From Cavia porcellus (lineage: Eukaryota > Chordata > Mammalia > Rodentia > Caviidae), in contig NW_026947484.1 of assembly GCF_034190915.1 (NCBI RefSeq), forward strand, positions 142,512,982 to 142,576,981: a stretch of DNA of 64,000 nt, given 5' to 3'. Positions 9,683 to 20,862 of this stretch are shown piece by piece; position 1 is the first letter of the stretch, and every line of letters begins with the position of its first letter. Both the position numbers and the translations under genes were made by a program. The notes beneath the pieces were generated by a model that saw only the letters and a program-made list of their open reading frames with translations, was not told where the DNA came from and did no database searches.

Positions 9683-10531
9683 TATGGAGACCGCTCGAGC
9701 CATCCGTCAATATGTATTTGGGCCCCCTGCTCACCTGATCAGATTGTCTATATTCAGGTTTGGATAGATATAATCTATGATGCTCCCCCTTGGATTAAGC
9801 CACCTCCGGATGGAGTTCTAGCAGCCCTCAAACTGAAGGTGAAGGTTGAAGAGGCGACATCCAGACCCAGCACACCTCCAGTCCAGCCTCTAAGTGAAGA
9901 CTTCTCCAACCTGCTGGATATCCATCCCTTACCCCCTCCTCTGTATCCTGCCCCTGAGCCACAACCTGACTCCACTGCACCCTCCCCGCTGTGTCCCATT
10001 TGAACCCACAGTCACCCTCAACCGGAGGGACCTCCGGAAAAGGGCTCTGAGGCAGCGCCTCTGTGTCCTCTGCGGGAGGACTCTGCCCCAAGCGGGGGTT
10101 CTATGTTTGTGTACACCCCCTTCTCTTTCTCTGACCTCTATAACTGGAAAACTCAGAACCCCCCTTTCTCGAAGGACCCAGAATCTCTGATTAACCTTAT
10201 AGAGTCTGTTTTTTCCACCCATCGCCCCACTTGGGATGACTGCCAGCAGATCTTACGTATCCTTTTCATGGCTGAGGAAAGGATGCAAATCTGCATCTTG
10301 GGGCAAAAGGGAGTCTGAGAGCCAGATGGATCTCCATCCACTGATCAGCAAAGAATTGAGTACTTGTTCTCCTCCTCCTGACCCAAGTGGGACCCCAACA
10401 CGGATGCAGATAAGAAGGCTCTTGATAAATATTGCCTGAGGCTCTTAGATGCACTTCACGTGGCTGCTAAGAAGCCCACCAATCTGTCTCGAGTGAGTGA
10501 GGTATAGCAGTTAGCCAATGAGTCTCCTGCT
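9683..10531 (+). pseudogene. gag: ERV-2 gag, rest of matrix, proline-rich linker and N-terminal capsid
   Basis: Gag-like sequence continues in broken frames. Around 9,760-10,010 it is proline-rich (PPPLYPAPEPQP-like), as in the p12-type linker. From about 10,103 an open frame of 71 codons gives FSFSDLYNWKTQNPPFS and TWDDCQQILRILF, the start of a gammaretroviral capsid. A stop at about 10,316 and a frame change separate it from the C-terminal half. Confidence 0.7.
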
Positions 10532-10969
10532 ATGTTCTTGGAATGCCTCCTAGAGGCCTATAGATTGTATACTCCAATTAATCCGATAGCACCCAAAAAT
10601 GCACAGGCAAATAATATTGCTTTCATGTCTCAGTTGGCCCCTGATGTTAGGAGGAAGTTACAAAAGTTTGAAGGATTCGAGGGGATGCCCCTCAGCCAGT
10701 TGGTCGAGATCGCGCAAAAGGTTTTTAACAATAGGGAAACCTTGCAAGAAGCAACAAGTAAAAGAATGACTAAAGTACTGGAATTACTTTGTGAAAAAGA
10801 AGCTAAGAGTCCAACTAGCCCTAGGAAGAAGGAAGCTCAAGGTCAGCAACCTCCTCTAGACAAAGATCAATGTGCATATTGTAAAGAGATGGGACATTGG
10901 CATAAGGATTGCCTAAAGTTAAAAGCTAGGCTAGAACAAGAGGCTAAGGCCTTATTGTCTCAGAAATGA
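10532..10969 (+). pseudogene. gag: ERV-2 gag, C-terminal capsid and nucleocapsid
   Basis: A 145-codon open frame. Residues 1-90 resemble the C-terminal capsid (FLECLLEAYRLYTPINP, then FMSQLAPDVRRKLQK). Residues about 114-127 form one CX2CX4HX4C zinc knuckle, CAYCKEMGHWHKDC, encoded at 10,871-10,912, which would bind RNA and package the genome. A single knuckle is typical of gammaretroviruses. The frame ends with a TGA after LLSQK, where a pro-pol readthrough stop would normally be. Confidence 0.85.
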
Positions 10970-11524
10970 GGAGGTCAGGGCTCGTCACCACTCCCCGAGC
11001 CCCAGATAACTCTCCAAGTGTGTGTGTGGGGGGGCAACTGGTGGACTTCCTAGTGGATACAGGAGCCACCTTTTCTGTGCTGACTCGACCATTAGGAAAA
11101 CTAACCAAGAACTCTGTCAATGTAATAGGAGCCACAGGGGGATGAAAATCATACCCAAAGGTGACAGCTAGTTTGGCATGACCTGGACATAAACTGGTCC
11201 AACATGATTTTCTTTGGGTCCTGTAGTGTCTGGATCCCCTTTTAGGATGAGACCTCCTCCATATACTACAAGTGCAAATTGACTTTGTTACAAATGAACT
11301 GAGACTGAAGCTAGGGACAGATATGACCTCGGACTCCAGAAGGTATTAGAGTGCTGGCTCTTGTCCCAGAAGGGGAAAATTACCAGCTGCTGGGAAATTT
11401 GTCCGGTGCACCTGAGTCATCACAACTGACTTAGAGTTAAAACTGTTAAGTAAATGGAAACAGGAGATTCCAGAAGTCTGGGCAGAAAACAACCTCCAGG
11501 GTTAGAGTTAACCAAGTTCCCCTT
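10970..11524 (+). pseudogene. pro: ERV-2 protease and start of reverse transcriptase, broken
   Basis: The aspartic-protease motif LVDTGA is encoded at about 11,050-11,067 within DFLVDTGATFSVLTRP. The frame stops at TGA 11,143-11,145. Protease is a dimeric aspartyl enzyme that matures Gag and Pol; only the active-site half is clear here. The next 350 bases hold further stops and frame changes. Confidence 0.75.
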
Positions 11525-12556
11525 GTGGTGGAGCTCTTGCCTCAGGCATGCCCTATCTGCTTGCGGCAATACCCAATAAGCCTGCAGGCCCAGAAAGGGA
11601 TTAAAGTCCACATACAGAGACTAAGAGACAATGGCATTCTCATTCCTTGTGTCTCTCCCTGGAACACAACCTTGCTTCCAGTCCAGCAGCCAGGGACAAA
11701 TGACTATCACCCTGTACAGGATCTCCGAGAAGTTAATAGACAAGTTCTGACTTTGTACCCAACAGTGCCAAATCCTTACACCCTGCTCAACCTCCTCAAT
11801 CTGGAGAACACCTGGTACTCTGTCCTGGACCTGAAGGTCCAGGATCTGTTCTTTACCCTGCCTCTTGCTCCAGTGAGTCAATCCCTTTTTGCCTTTGAGT
11901 GGACTGACCCAGGTACAGGGGTAAAAGAACAGCTGACCTGGACACATTTACCTCAGGGCTACAAGAACTCTCCCACTCTTTTTGATGAGGCATTAGCAAG
12001 AGATCTCTTAGGATTTAGAGAAGAACACCCCAAGATAGTGCTCTTCCAATATGTGGATGATTTGTTAATAGCCTCAACATCTCTAGAAACATGTCAAGAG
12101 GCAACTGAGGAACTGTTAAAGACTTTGGGACAATTAGGCTATAAAGTCTTGGCTAAAAAGGCTCAATTGTGCCATCAGGCCGTGACTTACCTGGGCTATA
12201 AATTACAAGAAGGAAAGAGGACTTTATCAAAAGAAAGAATCCAGGCCATATTACAGATCCCATTCCCAGAAACTAAGAAACAGATGCATGAGTTTCTGGG
12301 AGCTGTCGGATACTGTAGACTGTGGATTCTAAATTTTACTGAAATTGCTCACCCATTGTATGATGCTCTGAAGGGAGAGACTCAAAAGTTGCTCGATTGG
12401 ACAAATGAGTGCAAGCAAGCTTTCCAACAGCTCAAGAAAGCCCTGACCGAGGCTCCAGCCCTGGGGCTCTCTGATATTACCAAACCCTTTACCTTGTTCA
12501 TAGATGAACTCAGAGACATAGCAAAAGGAGTTTTAACTGAAGATATTGGCCCCTAG
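11525..12556 (+). pseudogene. pol: ERV-2 reverse transcriptase domain
   Basis: A 343-codon open frame covers most of the polymerase domain. It includes VQDLREVNRQV, an altered motif A (VLDLKVQDLFFTL, where a two-residue insertion disrupts the usual wording), LPQGYKNSPTLFDEAL, and the catalytic FQYVDD at about 12,047-12,064. The thumb/connection region (LGYKLQEGKRTLS, EFLGAVGYCRLWI) follows. The start shown is not the native one, because pol is normally read through from gag. It ends at TAG 12,554-12,556 within the connection. Confidence 0.9.
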
Positions 12557-13270
12557 AAGAGACCTATAGCCTATCTTTCCAAAAGACTCGATCCAGTGGC
12601 AGGAGGGTGGCCTCCGTGCCTAAGAATTTTGGCTGCTGTGGCAATGCTACTCAAAGAGGCTAAGAAACTCACTTTTGAACAAAAGATTTCTGTGGTAACT
12701 TCCCACAGCCTAGAGACTCTTATTAAAACCCCTCCAGAAAAATGGTTTTCAAATGCCAGAATTCTACACTATCAGACTCTGCTTCTAGACCCAGAATCAG
12801 TAGTTTTCAAGACTTTCTCAGCTTTAAACTCAGCCACCCTCATGCCCGACAATGACCCAGAAAGTCAACAGACACCTCTTCATGAGTGTGCTGACATTCT
12901 CGAGTTGCAACAGAACTTGCGGACTGATCTAACCAACCAGCTTTTTAAAGATGCTGACAACTATTTCACCAATGGAAGCAGCTTCATCCAGGATGGGAAG
13001 CGAGTGACTGGCACAGCAGTGACCACCGAGAAAGAGGTACTCTGGGTTAAGCGGTTAGAGCCTGGCACTTCTGCCTAAAAGGCAGAACTCATTGCTCTGA
13101 CAGAGGCATTAAAGGTAGCCACGGGAAAGAGGGTAAACATCTACACAGATAGTAGATATGCTTTTGCTATTGTACATGTACATGGGGCCATCTACCTTGA
13201 ACAAGGTCTTTTGACCTCGGCTGGGACTAAGATTAAAAATGCCCACAGATCCTATACTTGCTAGCAGCTG
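12557..13270 (+). pseudogene. pol: ERV-2 connection and RNase H
   Basis: A 160-codon frame (12,596-13,078) carries the connection (ILAAVAMLLKEAKKLTF) and the start of RNase H. The usual first catalytic Asp phrase reads YFTNGSSF, with Asn encoded at 12,971-12,973. After a TAA at about 13,076, RNase H resumes with [11 protein letters not shown] and [11 protein letters not shown]. RNase H removes the RNA strand during reverse transcription. The enzyme would be inactive even without the stop. Confidence 0.8.
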
Positions 13271-14627
13271 TCTGGCTACCTCAGCAGGTTGCTATTATTC
13301 GTTGCAAAGCACACCAAATAGGAGAGGACCCCGTAATCATAGGAAACAATTTGGCAGAGGAGGCTGCCCAAAAAATAGCAAACACATCAGAGGGACCTGT
13401 AGAGGAAACAACTGCCCTGATGTTAATCCCTCCAACCTTGTCAGAGTCGGTCTATGTGAAGACAGATTACAGCTAGCATTTCAACTTGGAGCCAAGCCCC
13501 ACACTCTGGGGGGCTGGTACCAACTGCCTGACAAGTGAGTGCTGTTACCTGAAGCACTAGGATGAGAGCTTTTGCACCAAGCTCATCAGGCCACTCATTT
13601 AGGAAGAACTAAACTGGCAGAATTGTCCAGGGACCAGTTTTTCATTCCAAAACTCTCCAAACTAACTGCCTCTTTGAGCTCCAGATGCCCACAGTGCTTG
13701 TTGGTCAATCCAACCAGGAACCCACCACTGGAAACTATCCAATATTGAGGAATCTCTCTAGGAGAACATTGGGAAATAGACTTTACAGACATAGTAAAAC
13801 CTGGCTTACAGGGACACCGCTATCTCCTGGTAATGGTAGACACCTTCACTGGCTGGGTAGAGGCTTTCCCCACTAAGTCTGAGTCAGCCTTGGTAATAGT
13901 TAAAAAGCTGCTGCATGAGATTATACCTTGATTTGGCCTTCCATTATCAATGGGGTCTGACAATGGCCTGGCTTTTATAGCCCAAGTTACCCAAAAGTTA
14001 GCTCAGGTATTAAAAATCAGTTGGAAACTTCATTGTGCCTATCAGCCACAAAGTTCGGGACAAGTAGAGCACATGAACTGGACCATTAAGGGCACTTTAA
14101 CTAAGCTGTCTTTAGAAACTGGTGACAATTGGGTGAGTGTTCTTCCCTTTGCATTGTTGAGGGCCAGATGTACCCCATATATTTCTGGGATTTCCCCCTT
14201 TGAAGCTATGTTCGGGAGGCCTCCACCATTAGTCCCTAAGTTGTCAGAAGACAAATTAGCTGAGATAACTAACCAAGATCTCATTCAGTCCTTACAGAAT
14301 CTCCAGACTTTGCTGACCTCAATCCACCAGCTGTTCAGACAAAAACATCTGAGCCCATCCTTGGAAACGCCACCCCAAGTGCCAATTGAGCCAGGAACTT
14401 CAGTCCTGGTGCGACGCCACCACTGGGACTCGATTGAGCCTCGCTGGGAGGGACCCTTCACCGTGGTGCTCAGCATTCCCACCTCTGTCAAGGTAGCAGG
14501 AAAGACCACGTGGATCCACCACACCCAAGTCAAAACACTGGAGGCTACAGGCGATGAGGAAAATCCCTGGTGGACTGTACAATGGACTGGTAACCCGTTA
14601 AAGTTGAAATTTGTAAAGGACTCTTAG
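13271..14627 (+). pseudogene. pol: ERV-2 integrase, nearly full length with internal stops
   Basis: The N-terminal zinc domain is visible (HQAHQATHLGR, then CPQC). In the same frame the core follows with all three catalytic acids: Asp in IDFTDI, Asp in SDNG (about 13,957) and Glu in GQVEHMN (14,067-14,069). The C-terminal domain (SVLVRRHHWDSIEPRWEGPF) ends at 14,627. TGA stops at 13,746-13,748 and 13,929-13,931 interrupt the frame. Integrase joins viral DNA to the host chromosome. The last 225 codons are uninterrupted. Confidence 0.85.
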
Positions 14628-14639
14628 CCATAAAATTAT

Positions 14640-15784
14640 GTCTGTATTGCGGCATTTAGCTTGGTGCTCAATTGTAATTGTAAACCCTGGGAATGGGGAT
14701 TGGATTGTTTCAGATGAGAAAACTTAAAGGGACCTAGGAAGAGCTAAAGGCACGGCAAATCAGATTACCATTGACCTATGTATGCTTTTTAATGGTAATA
14801 TAATTAATGATGACAGCCTGCCTGGCAGAGTAGGTGGGTCAGTCTCCCATAACCTCTGCTCTGGCCATGGGCCTAAAGCTCTGCAAGTTATGTTTCAACT
14901 CAAACAGGCATCCTTGTATGTATGTCCTAAGAACCAACCTGACCCCAATTATAATGTGTACTGTGGCCTCAGATCCAAAACATCAATATTGCTATTCATG
15001 GTCATGTGTCACAGGAGGCTTGGATGGATATTATAACTCTGAAAAGTATCTCGCTGTCAAGTATATAGGAAACAAAAACTGTTATGGTGCTTATACTTGT
15101 AACCCAGTCCAGCTAACCTTTCTAAATCTGACGGATTTTCAGTGGCAAGGACAGGGACTTACTTATGCTGTTAAGATTTATAAATCTGGATGTGATCCTG
15201 GTGTTAGTATTAATATCTTATATAAACCACCTAGAAAGCCCCATGTAGTCATTTACAGTAGAGGATGCCGCCCAGGGGTGGCCCCCACTCCAAAGGTGCC
15301 CATTAACTTCCCACTCAGTCGACTTCGGAGGCACACTCCAATGACCTCAGTGACTGAGGCCACATGCAATGGGAGCATTTACCACACAGGCCAGCTCCAG
15401 ATAAAGTTGTGTGCATGGAAGGGGGAAGGGGACATCGAACATTGGATAGAGATTGAGGTGCCTAGCCCCGATCCAACCCCGATGCAACCAGCAACCACAC
15501 AAAGACTACAAAAAACTGGTTTGAGAAAGTTTAGACGGGCACTTACTGAGCCTAAAGCCTCCACCCCACCTTCAATGACAGCAGAGATATTCCAACCCTT
15601 AGAAGTAGCGGCCGAGCTACTTAACAACTCCATTGATAGTGGTTTGAAAATCCCATGCTGGCTGTGTATGTCCCAGAGCCCCCCTTCTATGAGGGCTACA
15701 TCATGGTCGCTAATAAACTGGCCTCTGATCCCTCTAGATGCAAAATGTTCCTTCCCCAATCTTTATGGAGAAACACCAGTTTAG
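14640..15784 (+). pseudogene. env: ERV-2 envelope, surface subunit
   Basis: A 316-codon frame from 14,834 encodes a Cys-rich, glycosylation-site-bearing ectodomain (Asn-X-Ser/Thr sites such as NLTD, NGSI, NNSI). CWLC at 15,656-15,667 is the isomerase-type CXXC motif through which gammaretroviral surface subunits bond to the transmembrane subunit. A Pro-rich middle (PSPDPTPMQPATT) matches the usual hinge. It is stopped at 15,782-15,784. The signal peptide is not clear, and the first part (14,640-14,833) is out of frame. Confidence 0.75.
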
Positions 15785-16645
15785 AGGGGATAACTGGTAC
15801 CTGCATATATCATTCCAGCCACACAGCCCCTGAATATTGTGAACTTTCTTGCTCCTAGCACATCACAGGAGCTGGTGACACCACTCCCATAGTAGCCCCA
15901 GCCAGCCATTGGTGGGCTTGTACTTCAGGATGGTTCCCTTGTATGGTTTCAAAAAAGTTTGTTGTTTACCAAGATGAGGTGTGTGTACTAACCCAGGTTC
16001 TGCCTAGAATCTATTGGCGCTCTGAGGAAGAAGGAAACCGGGCCCTCATCCCTACCAGTCACCAGATAAATAAGAGAAGATTGGTTCTTCCTATTGTGGC
16101 TGGGATCAGTATATTCTCAGCCCTCGGGTTGGGCTCTGCATCCATGGGAGTTAGTATACACCAATACAATAAGCTATCTCAACAGGTAGATGAAGAAATG
16201 AAACGAGTCCAAAATGCTATCGAGGGCTTAGAAGGCTCAATTGACTCATTAGCTGAAGTAGCTCTCCAAAATTGCAGAGGACTAGACCCCCTGTTAGCCG
16301 AAAAAAGGAGGACTGTGCTTGGCCCTGGGAGAACAGTGCTGCCTATATGCTAATAAGTCTGGGGTAATAAGACAAAATTTAGTGAAACTCCAAAGAGGCA
16401 TACAAGAAAGAGAAAGACTAAGGCGAGGAACTCTAGGATGGGCAGAACAAATGTTCTCCTTCCCACCGTGGATGACCAACATAATAATGACCGTAGCCGG
16501 TTCTCTTGTTATGATTCTAGTGTTAGTTACTTTAGGTCCCTGCATAGTAAATAGACTGACCGCATATATCAGGTGTCAGATGCAGAGCATAAAATTAATG
16601 ATAGTTAGGCAACAAACATACGAGCTTGTCCCCAGAAGACCTTAA
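15785..16645 (+). pseudogene. env: ERV-2 envelope, transmembrane subunit, frameshifted
   Basis: The frame 15,943-16,353 carries a basic cleavage-like site (KRR near 16,075), a fusion-peptide-like hydrophobic run (LPIVAGISIFSALGLG), a heptad helix and the conserved region with LQNCRGLDPLLAEK. A frame change near 16,300 leads into the frame 16,319-16,645, which holds CX6CC (Cys codon 16,316-16,318, then CC), a membrane anchor (IIMTVAGSLVMILVLVTLG) and a short cytoplasmic tail. It normally mediates membrane fusion; the break prevents a continuous product. Confidence 0.8.
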
Positions 16646-16690
16646 GTAAGGCCAAGGATTTGGCCCAGAAGTCACAACATCAGAAGGGTA

Positions 16691-17777
16691 TGTTATACTC
16701 TAAGAAAATAGTTTGGTTATTTGTGTATTATAGCAAACCTGTAATGCAGCTTACTGAACGTGTTTTTTTCCTTTTTCCCTCTGAGTGACCTAATTGATAT
16801 GTTAAGCAATGCTCTCTGTAAAGAATTGCAAAAATCTCACCTAATTGATGTGTTACCCAGAGTTGCCCTCTACAAACAACAGAAGTGGTGCTAAAACAAG
16901 CTAACAAGGGTTGTTAATTACTGTTAGGCACCTCTAATCTCTGCTAAAGAGCTAAAGAAAACCAGGATGGCCCTCTAATTTACACTTGTTTGAAATAACT
17001 TGCTTGTGTGCAGGGAGATTTGCTTATTAGCATAACCCTTTACCTAAACTTCATCCCCCTCCCCAGAAAGAAAGAAAAACATAAACCCATTTTCCTGTTC
17101 TGTAGCATGGCCTTATGGCTTCCCCTCTCCCCTTACCTATCTATCTAGGCTAGGCCATAATGATTTTGGGTTTCTGGTGACCTCTTCCCGACCCGGTGGT
17201 TGGTCTGTCATAAAATGAGCCTGCTCTGTTTTCAAGAACTGCTTAGCTTCTAAGAAATTACAGGGAAATGTTATGGCTCAAACCCCAATCAATGCTCTCC
17301 TTTTGTTCTGTATGCATCAAAAGGGTTAGATATCAGGTCTTTGTAAAACTTAAGTTTCAGCTTCTGGTAACTCTCGACTCCTTCACAGCTACTAGCGAAA
17401 ACGAGCTGTCCCGGGATAATTAACTCTCCACTTTCTTCTCCAAATATTGTTGCAGATGTGCTATTCCAAGATAATGTTAATCTGCAGGATGGGAGTAATT
17501 TGAAAAACACCAGAAACTCCTGAGGTTGTCAGAGCTAAGTAGACAGCAATACAGTTTCCAGATGTGGGTCAACAAGTTTAATGGCCTTGCGGGTTTCTTT
17601 TGTTCTCCCCGCTTTTTTCCTTACTTTTAAAAACCCCTTTTCCCGGTCTTGGGGTGTGCAGTCTTTGGGTCGATCCGGGACAGACTGTGCCATCAGGACT
17701 GGCCTAAATAAAGCCTTTGCTACCCAAATTTAATTTCTTGCTTCCTTGGATTTTATTCCGGGGTCCGAGTTATTACA
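16691..17777 (+). repeat. ERV-2 3' LTR (1,087 bp)
   Basis: It starts TGTTATAC and ends ATTACA, with AATAAA at 17,707-17,712. It matches the 5' LTR over its whole length with only scattered substitutions and small indels. The polypurine tract expected just before it is reduced to a few purines (AGAAGGG at about 16,683-16,689). Confidence 0.9.
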
Positions 17778-17784
17778 ACAGTAT

Positions 17785-18310
17785 TTAGCTTTATTTTATT
17801 TTATTATGAAAAGAACAAAACCAAATGAGAAAGAAAATAGAACAGGGTCATTCAAAACAAAAGGATGGACATAACACATGATTAAAACCATAGCATAAGG
17901 AGATCTACAGTGGTTACTAAGATGTGTCTTGTTATCTTGAATAGAAGTCTATATCATCAGGCATAGAAAAATTGAACAAGGGCCAGGGATTTAGCTCTGC
18001 AGCATAAGCACCTCCCTGGCAAGTGTGAGGTCCTGAGTTCAAGGCCCGGTACCACAGGTAAAACAATTGAACATAGCAGTACATAATAATATCAATAAAA
18101 ACAAAACATTGGAGACATTATAGGACCTCAAAAGCAGGTAACAGTCAAACCAGAATGTGTATCCTAGTGAATGCTACTGTCTTCAGAGCAGTTGCCTATA
18201 CTCTCAAACTTGATAATATCAAACATAACAGATTCAAATAAAATCAGTCACGACAAAACAGTGATCAAATCAGTGATTGCTTTCATCTTAGGTGGCTTCC
18301 AAAAAACTCC
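17785..18310 (-). repeat. LINE-1 3' UTR fragment, minus strand, split by an ID SINE
   Basis: T-rich left edge (poly-A tail on the minus strand) followed by sequence shared with 54,725-55,300 and 59,180-60,330, for example 'aagaacaaaaccaaatgag' and 'atcaggcataga'. It contains the ID SINE at 17,979-18,064. No coding part of LINE-1 is present, so it is a severely 5'-truncated copy. Confidence 0.65.
17979..18064 (+). repeat. ID-type SINE with AATTGAACA target duplication
   Basis: A tRNA-like SINE with A-box wording (ggatttagctctgcagca) and B-box wording (gagttcaaggccc). It is flanked by the 9-bp direct repeat AATTGAACA at 17,970-17,978 and 18,065-18,073. It sits inside an older LINE-1 3' UTR fragment. 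Confidence 0.85.
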
Positions 18311-19195
18311 AAAACGTGTCCATCTGCTTCTCCTAAATCTCACGTGCTAGTGTTCTGTACTGGGTGTCTGTGTCCTTTCCAAATGTTTGGGTTTTGTGTT
18401 GAAACATTAGGCATCAACACCATGATATTTGGAGTGGGTTCTTGGAGAGCTGAGGACCAGAGGGCTCATCATGTCATCAGTGTCCCAGAGAATAAAGTCC
18501 AGTGCTCTCTGTCTATCTTCACAATAGGAGGAGAAAGTGTCCCATTGATTCTTCCCACCCGTGCTTCTTCCCACCCCTGCCCTCCTCCAACTCCCTCCAT
18601 ACCTCTTCTCTTCCCTTCCCCTCTTGCAGTAGGCCATTTTCAAGCAGTTTGGAGAGACCTGGCCAAGGTAGGACATGCATTAGCTGGCATTTTGATCTTG
18701 AAATTTCTTGCCTAAAGAAGTGAAAAAGAAATCCTTCTAACTTTAAAAACTTGGTCTAGTGCATTTTCTTCTGCAGCCTGAATTGACTAAAAGTATTGTT
18801 TCCCTGGGAATTCAGTGGATTGCAACTAGGGAACATTTGTCTCTCTGACTCCTGGCATAGCAACAAGTTCACTGCTCCTGGCTTGCACTACTGGCAAAAC
18901 TCATGAGATTGACCAGCACAGAGGCAAGCTGGGTACAGATAATGAGATGTTTGTCATTTTTTAATAAAGTGCTGGTTATGGTATGGGGACTACATGGATT
19001 TAGACTTCAGTCATGCCTAGATTGAAGATGTGGAAGGGTCACCAGGATCCCATGTGATGAGCCAATAGTGTAGGCTATTCTGGCTTAGGCAGGCTGGTTT
19101 TTAATTGTGCTTATGTGAATGGAGATAAGAAATTATAGAATGATATGATTAAGTACAATAGGCTTTGGGATACACAGCAAATGTAAGCAGCAGGT
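18311..19195. other. Unassigned; possible old interspersed repeat at 18.33-18.80 kb
   Basis: The part from about 18,330 to 18,800 has the wording of an old mammalian interspersed repeat (a 'ttgaaacattaggcatcaac' opening and a 'gcagcctgaattgact' ending), but I cannot name the family. The remainder shows nothing recognisable. Confidence 0.35.
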
Positions 19196-19352
19196 TTTTT
19201 TTTTTTTCTTTTTAAGAGAGGGACCCACTATGCAGTTGAGATTGGCCTTGAACTCACTATGGAGTTCAGGCTGGCTTTGAACTCAAATGATCGTCTTGCT
19301 TTAGCCTGCCAAGTGATGGAATTACAGGCATGCACCATCCATACCTGGTTGA
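19196..19352 (-). repeat. B1-type SINE, antisense
   Basis: A poly-T start is followed by 'actcactatggagttcaggc', 'ttagcctgccaagtgatgga' and 'ttacaggcatgcaccatc', the reverse complement of a B1/Alu-type 7SL SINE. The copy is fairly diverged. Confidence 0.8.
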
Positions 19353-20369
19353 TAAGCGTCATTTTTAAATTACACTGAAAATAAATGGTTCTGTTGGAAG
19401 GATGTTTGTTCAAAGACGACAGCAAGTTAGAGAAATAGGATGTTGATGTGGTTTAAGTGTAACAACGGGGGACGCCCCACGTGTTAGGGGTGGACTGAAC
19501 TGCACAGCACAGCAGTCTGGTCTGTAAGATGCTGAATATCTGGAATGCAGCCAACCACCCACCTGTCAATATCAAAAATCTGGCCAAAATCCCTGATCAT
19601 TAATATATAAAATGTCATGAAAAAATAAAAAACAGAAACGTGTCGTATTCTAACAATGGCTGCGAAGTCAATGTCTCTGGATCCAACTTCCTCCACCGCA
19701 AAACAGCCACTATTTATTTGGTTTATACGTTGGTAGGTGGGGGCTAGCAAAGGATTAAAAAATTCTTCCAAAGACTCTGACTCAAGAGGACATGGACAAT
19801 CTTATTTTTGAAGTGTCTTGACCCGAGTCTAATCCTTAAGAAGGCGTAGATGATTTTATGATTAGAAGTATCTTGTCATTTAGTATAATCCTCAAATGAC
19901 CAATAGACAACTACTTAGATATCTAGTGCATCAAAGCACACTAAGGTACGGGATTGGTTTTCCCAAACAAACATTGCTGGCATTTGTCTGTCACATGTCC
20001 TTCTAATGCTTTCCATGAGTTGAATAGCTGGTGTATAATATGACATCGACTGGAAGACTGAGCCTTTTCTCTTCTATATAAACAGAATACTTCAAAAGAC
20101 CCCTCCTTTCCAAGGGCTAAGTAAAACTTTTCCTTTGTTATCTCTCTATGCTGATTCTCTTCTCTTCTCTTTTATCTAATTCTCAGTGTGTTTCTGATTT
20201 CTTCCTCAGGTTGGAATTTTACTTACTTTATATACAAACCACTTTACATTCTTAGAGTCACTAACGCTACACCTGGAGGTTGACAATATACGTTCTCAGA
20301 TCAGAAAGAAAGTCCCTGGAGAGGTTGCTGAAGTGTTTCCACATGTATTTATTATGCAGGGTTTTTGTT
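19353..20369. other. No gene recognised
   Basis: AT-rich sequence with scattered short frames. Nothing matches a known gene, RNA or repeat family that I can support. Confidence 0.4.
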
Positions 20370-20495
20370 GTTGTTCTGTTTTGAGACAGGGTCACACTAT
20401 GTGTTTTAGGCTGGCCTTGAACTTGCAGCAGTCCTCTTGCCTCAGCCTCCTTACTGCTGGGACTACAGGAGTGTGCCACCATGCCCCGCTGTTAT
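20370..20495 (-). repeat. B1-type SINE, antisense
   Basis: It reads 'ttttgagacagggtcacact' then 'ggctggccttgaacttgcag' and 'ctgggactacaggagtgtgc', the reverse complement of a B1-type SINE. It is better preserved than the copy at 19.2 kb. Confidence 0.9.
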
Positions 20496-20596
20496 GCACT
20501 CTCCAAGAAGCCTTTCTGTGAGTCAAGTGTGACCAAATAAGATAGTTTGCTATTTATAACTTTGTCTACTCAAAGTTTCTCATAAATGTCACAATT

Positions 20597-20862
20597 TAGG
20601 TTCTGGCATGTACTTCAGTGGTAGATACTTAGCTTGCTTGTGCAAGACCCTGAGTTTTGTGGCCCACAGAATCACAAAACAAGACAAATGTCTTTCCCTT
20701 GGACATCTTTACCGGTTTGTAGCCCACACCATAAAAAGCCTGTTTGGGAACAATTGTCCGTCTGCACATTGTTGGCAGAGTTTTGCTGCTATGAGCAATG
20801 AGTAGGCTCCATGTAGAGTTCTTGCCTCTTACCTAGATCCAGGCTCCATTCCTAGCCCAGGT
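20597..20862 (+). repeat. Two degraded ID-like SINE remnants
   Basis: At about 20,597-20,690 ('ggcatgtacttcagtggtag' followed by 'gaccctgagtttt') and 20,790-20,862 ('aggctccattcctagccc') there are tRNA-like SINE phrases in sense orientation. Both are strongly mutated, and the second is tentative. Confidence 0.4.

Larger units (their letters stand above)
7873..17777 (+). mobile_element. ERV-2: 9.9-kb gammaretrovirus-like provirus, tRNA-Pro primer type, defective
   Basis: Near-identical 1.09-kb LTRs enclose gag, protease, reverse transcriptase, RNase H, integrase and envelope in standard order, all on the plus strand. A single CCHC zinc knuckle, the CWLC motif in the surface subunit and CX6CC in the transmembrane subunit indicate a gamma-type virus. 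Every gene carries stops or frameshifts. The flanking tetranucleotides are ACGG (7,869-7,872) and ACAG (17,778-17,781), a 4-bp duplication with one change. This is the youngest-looking provirus in the window. Confidence 0.9.
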
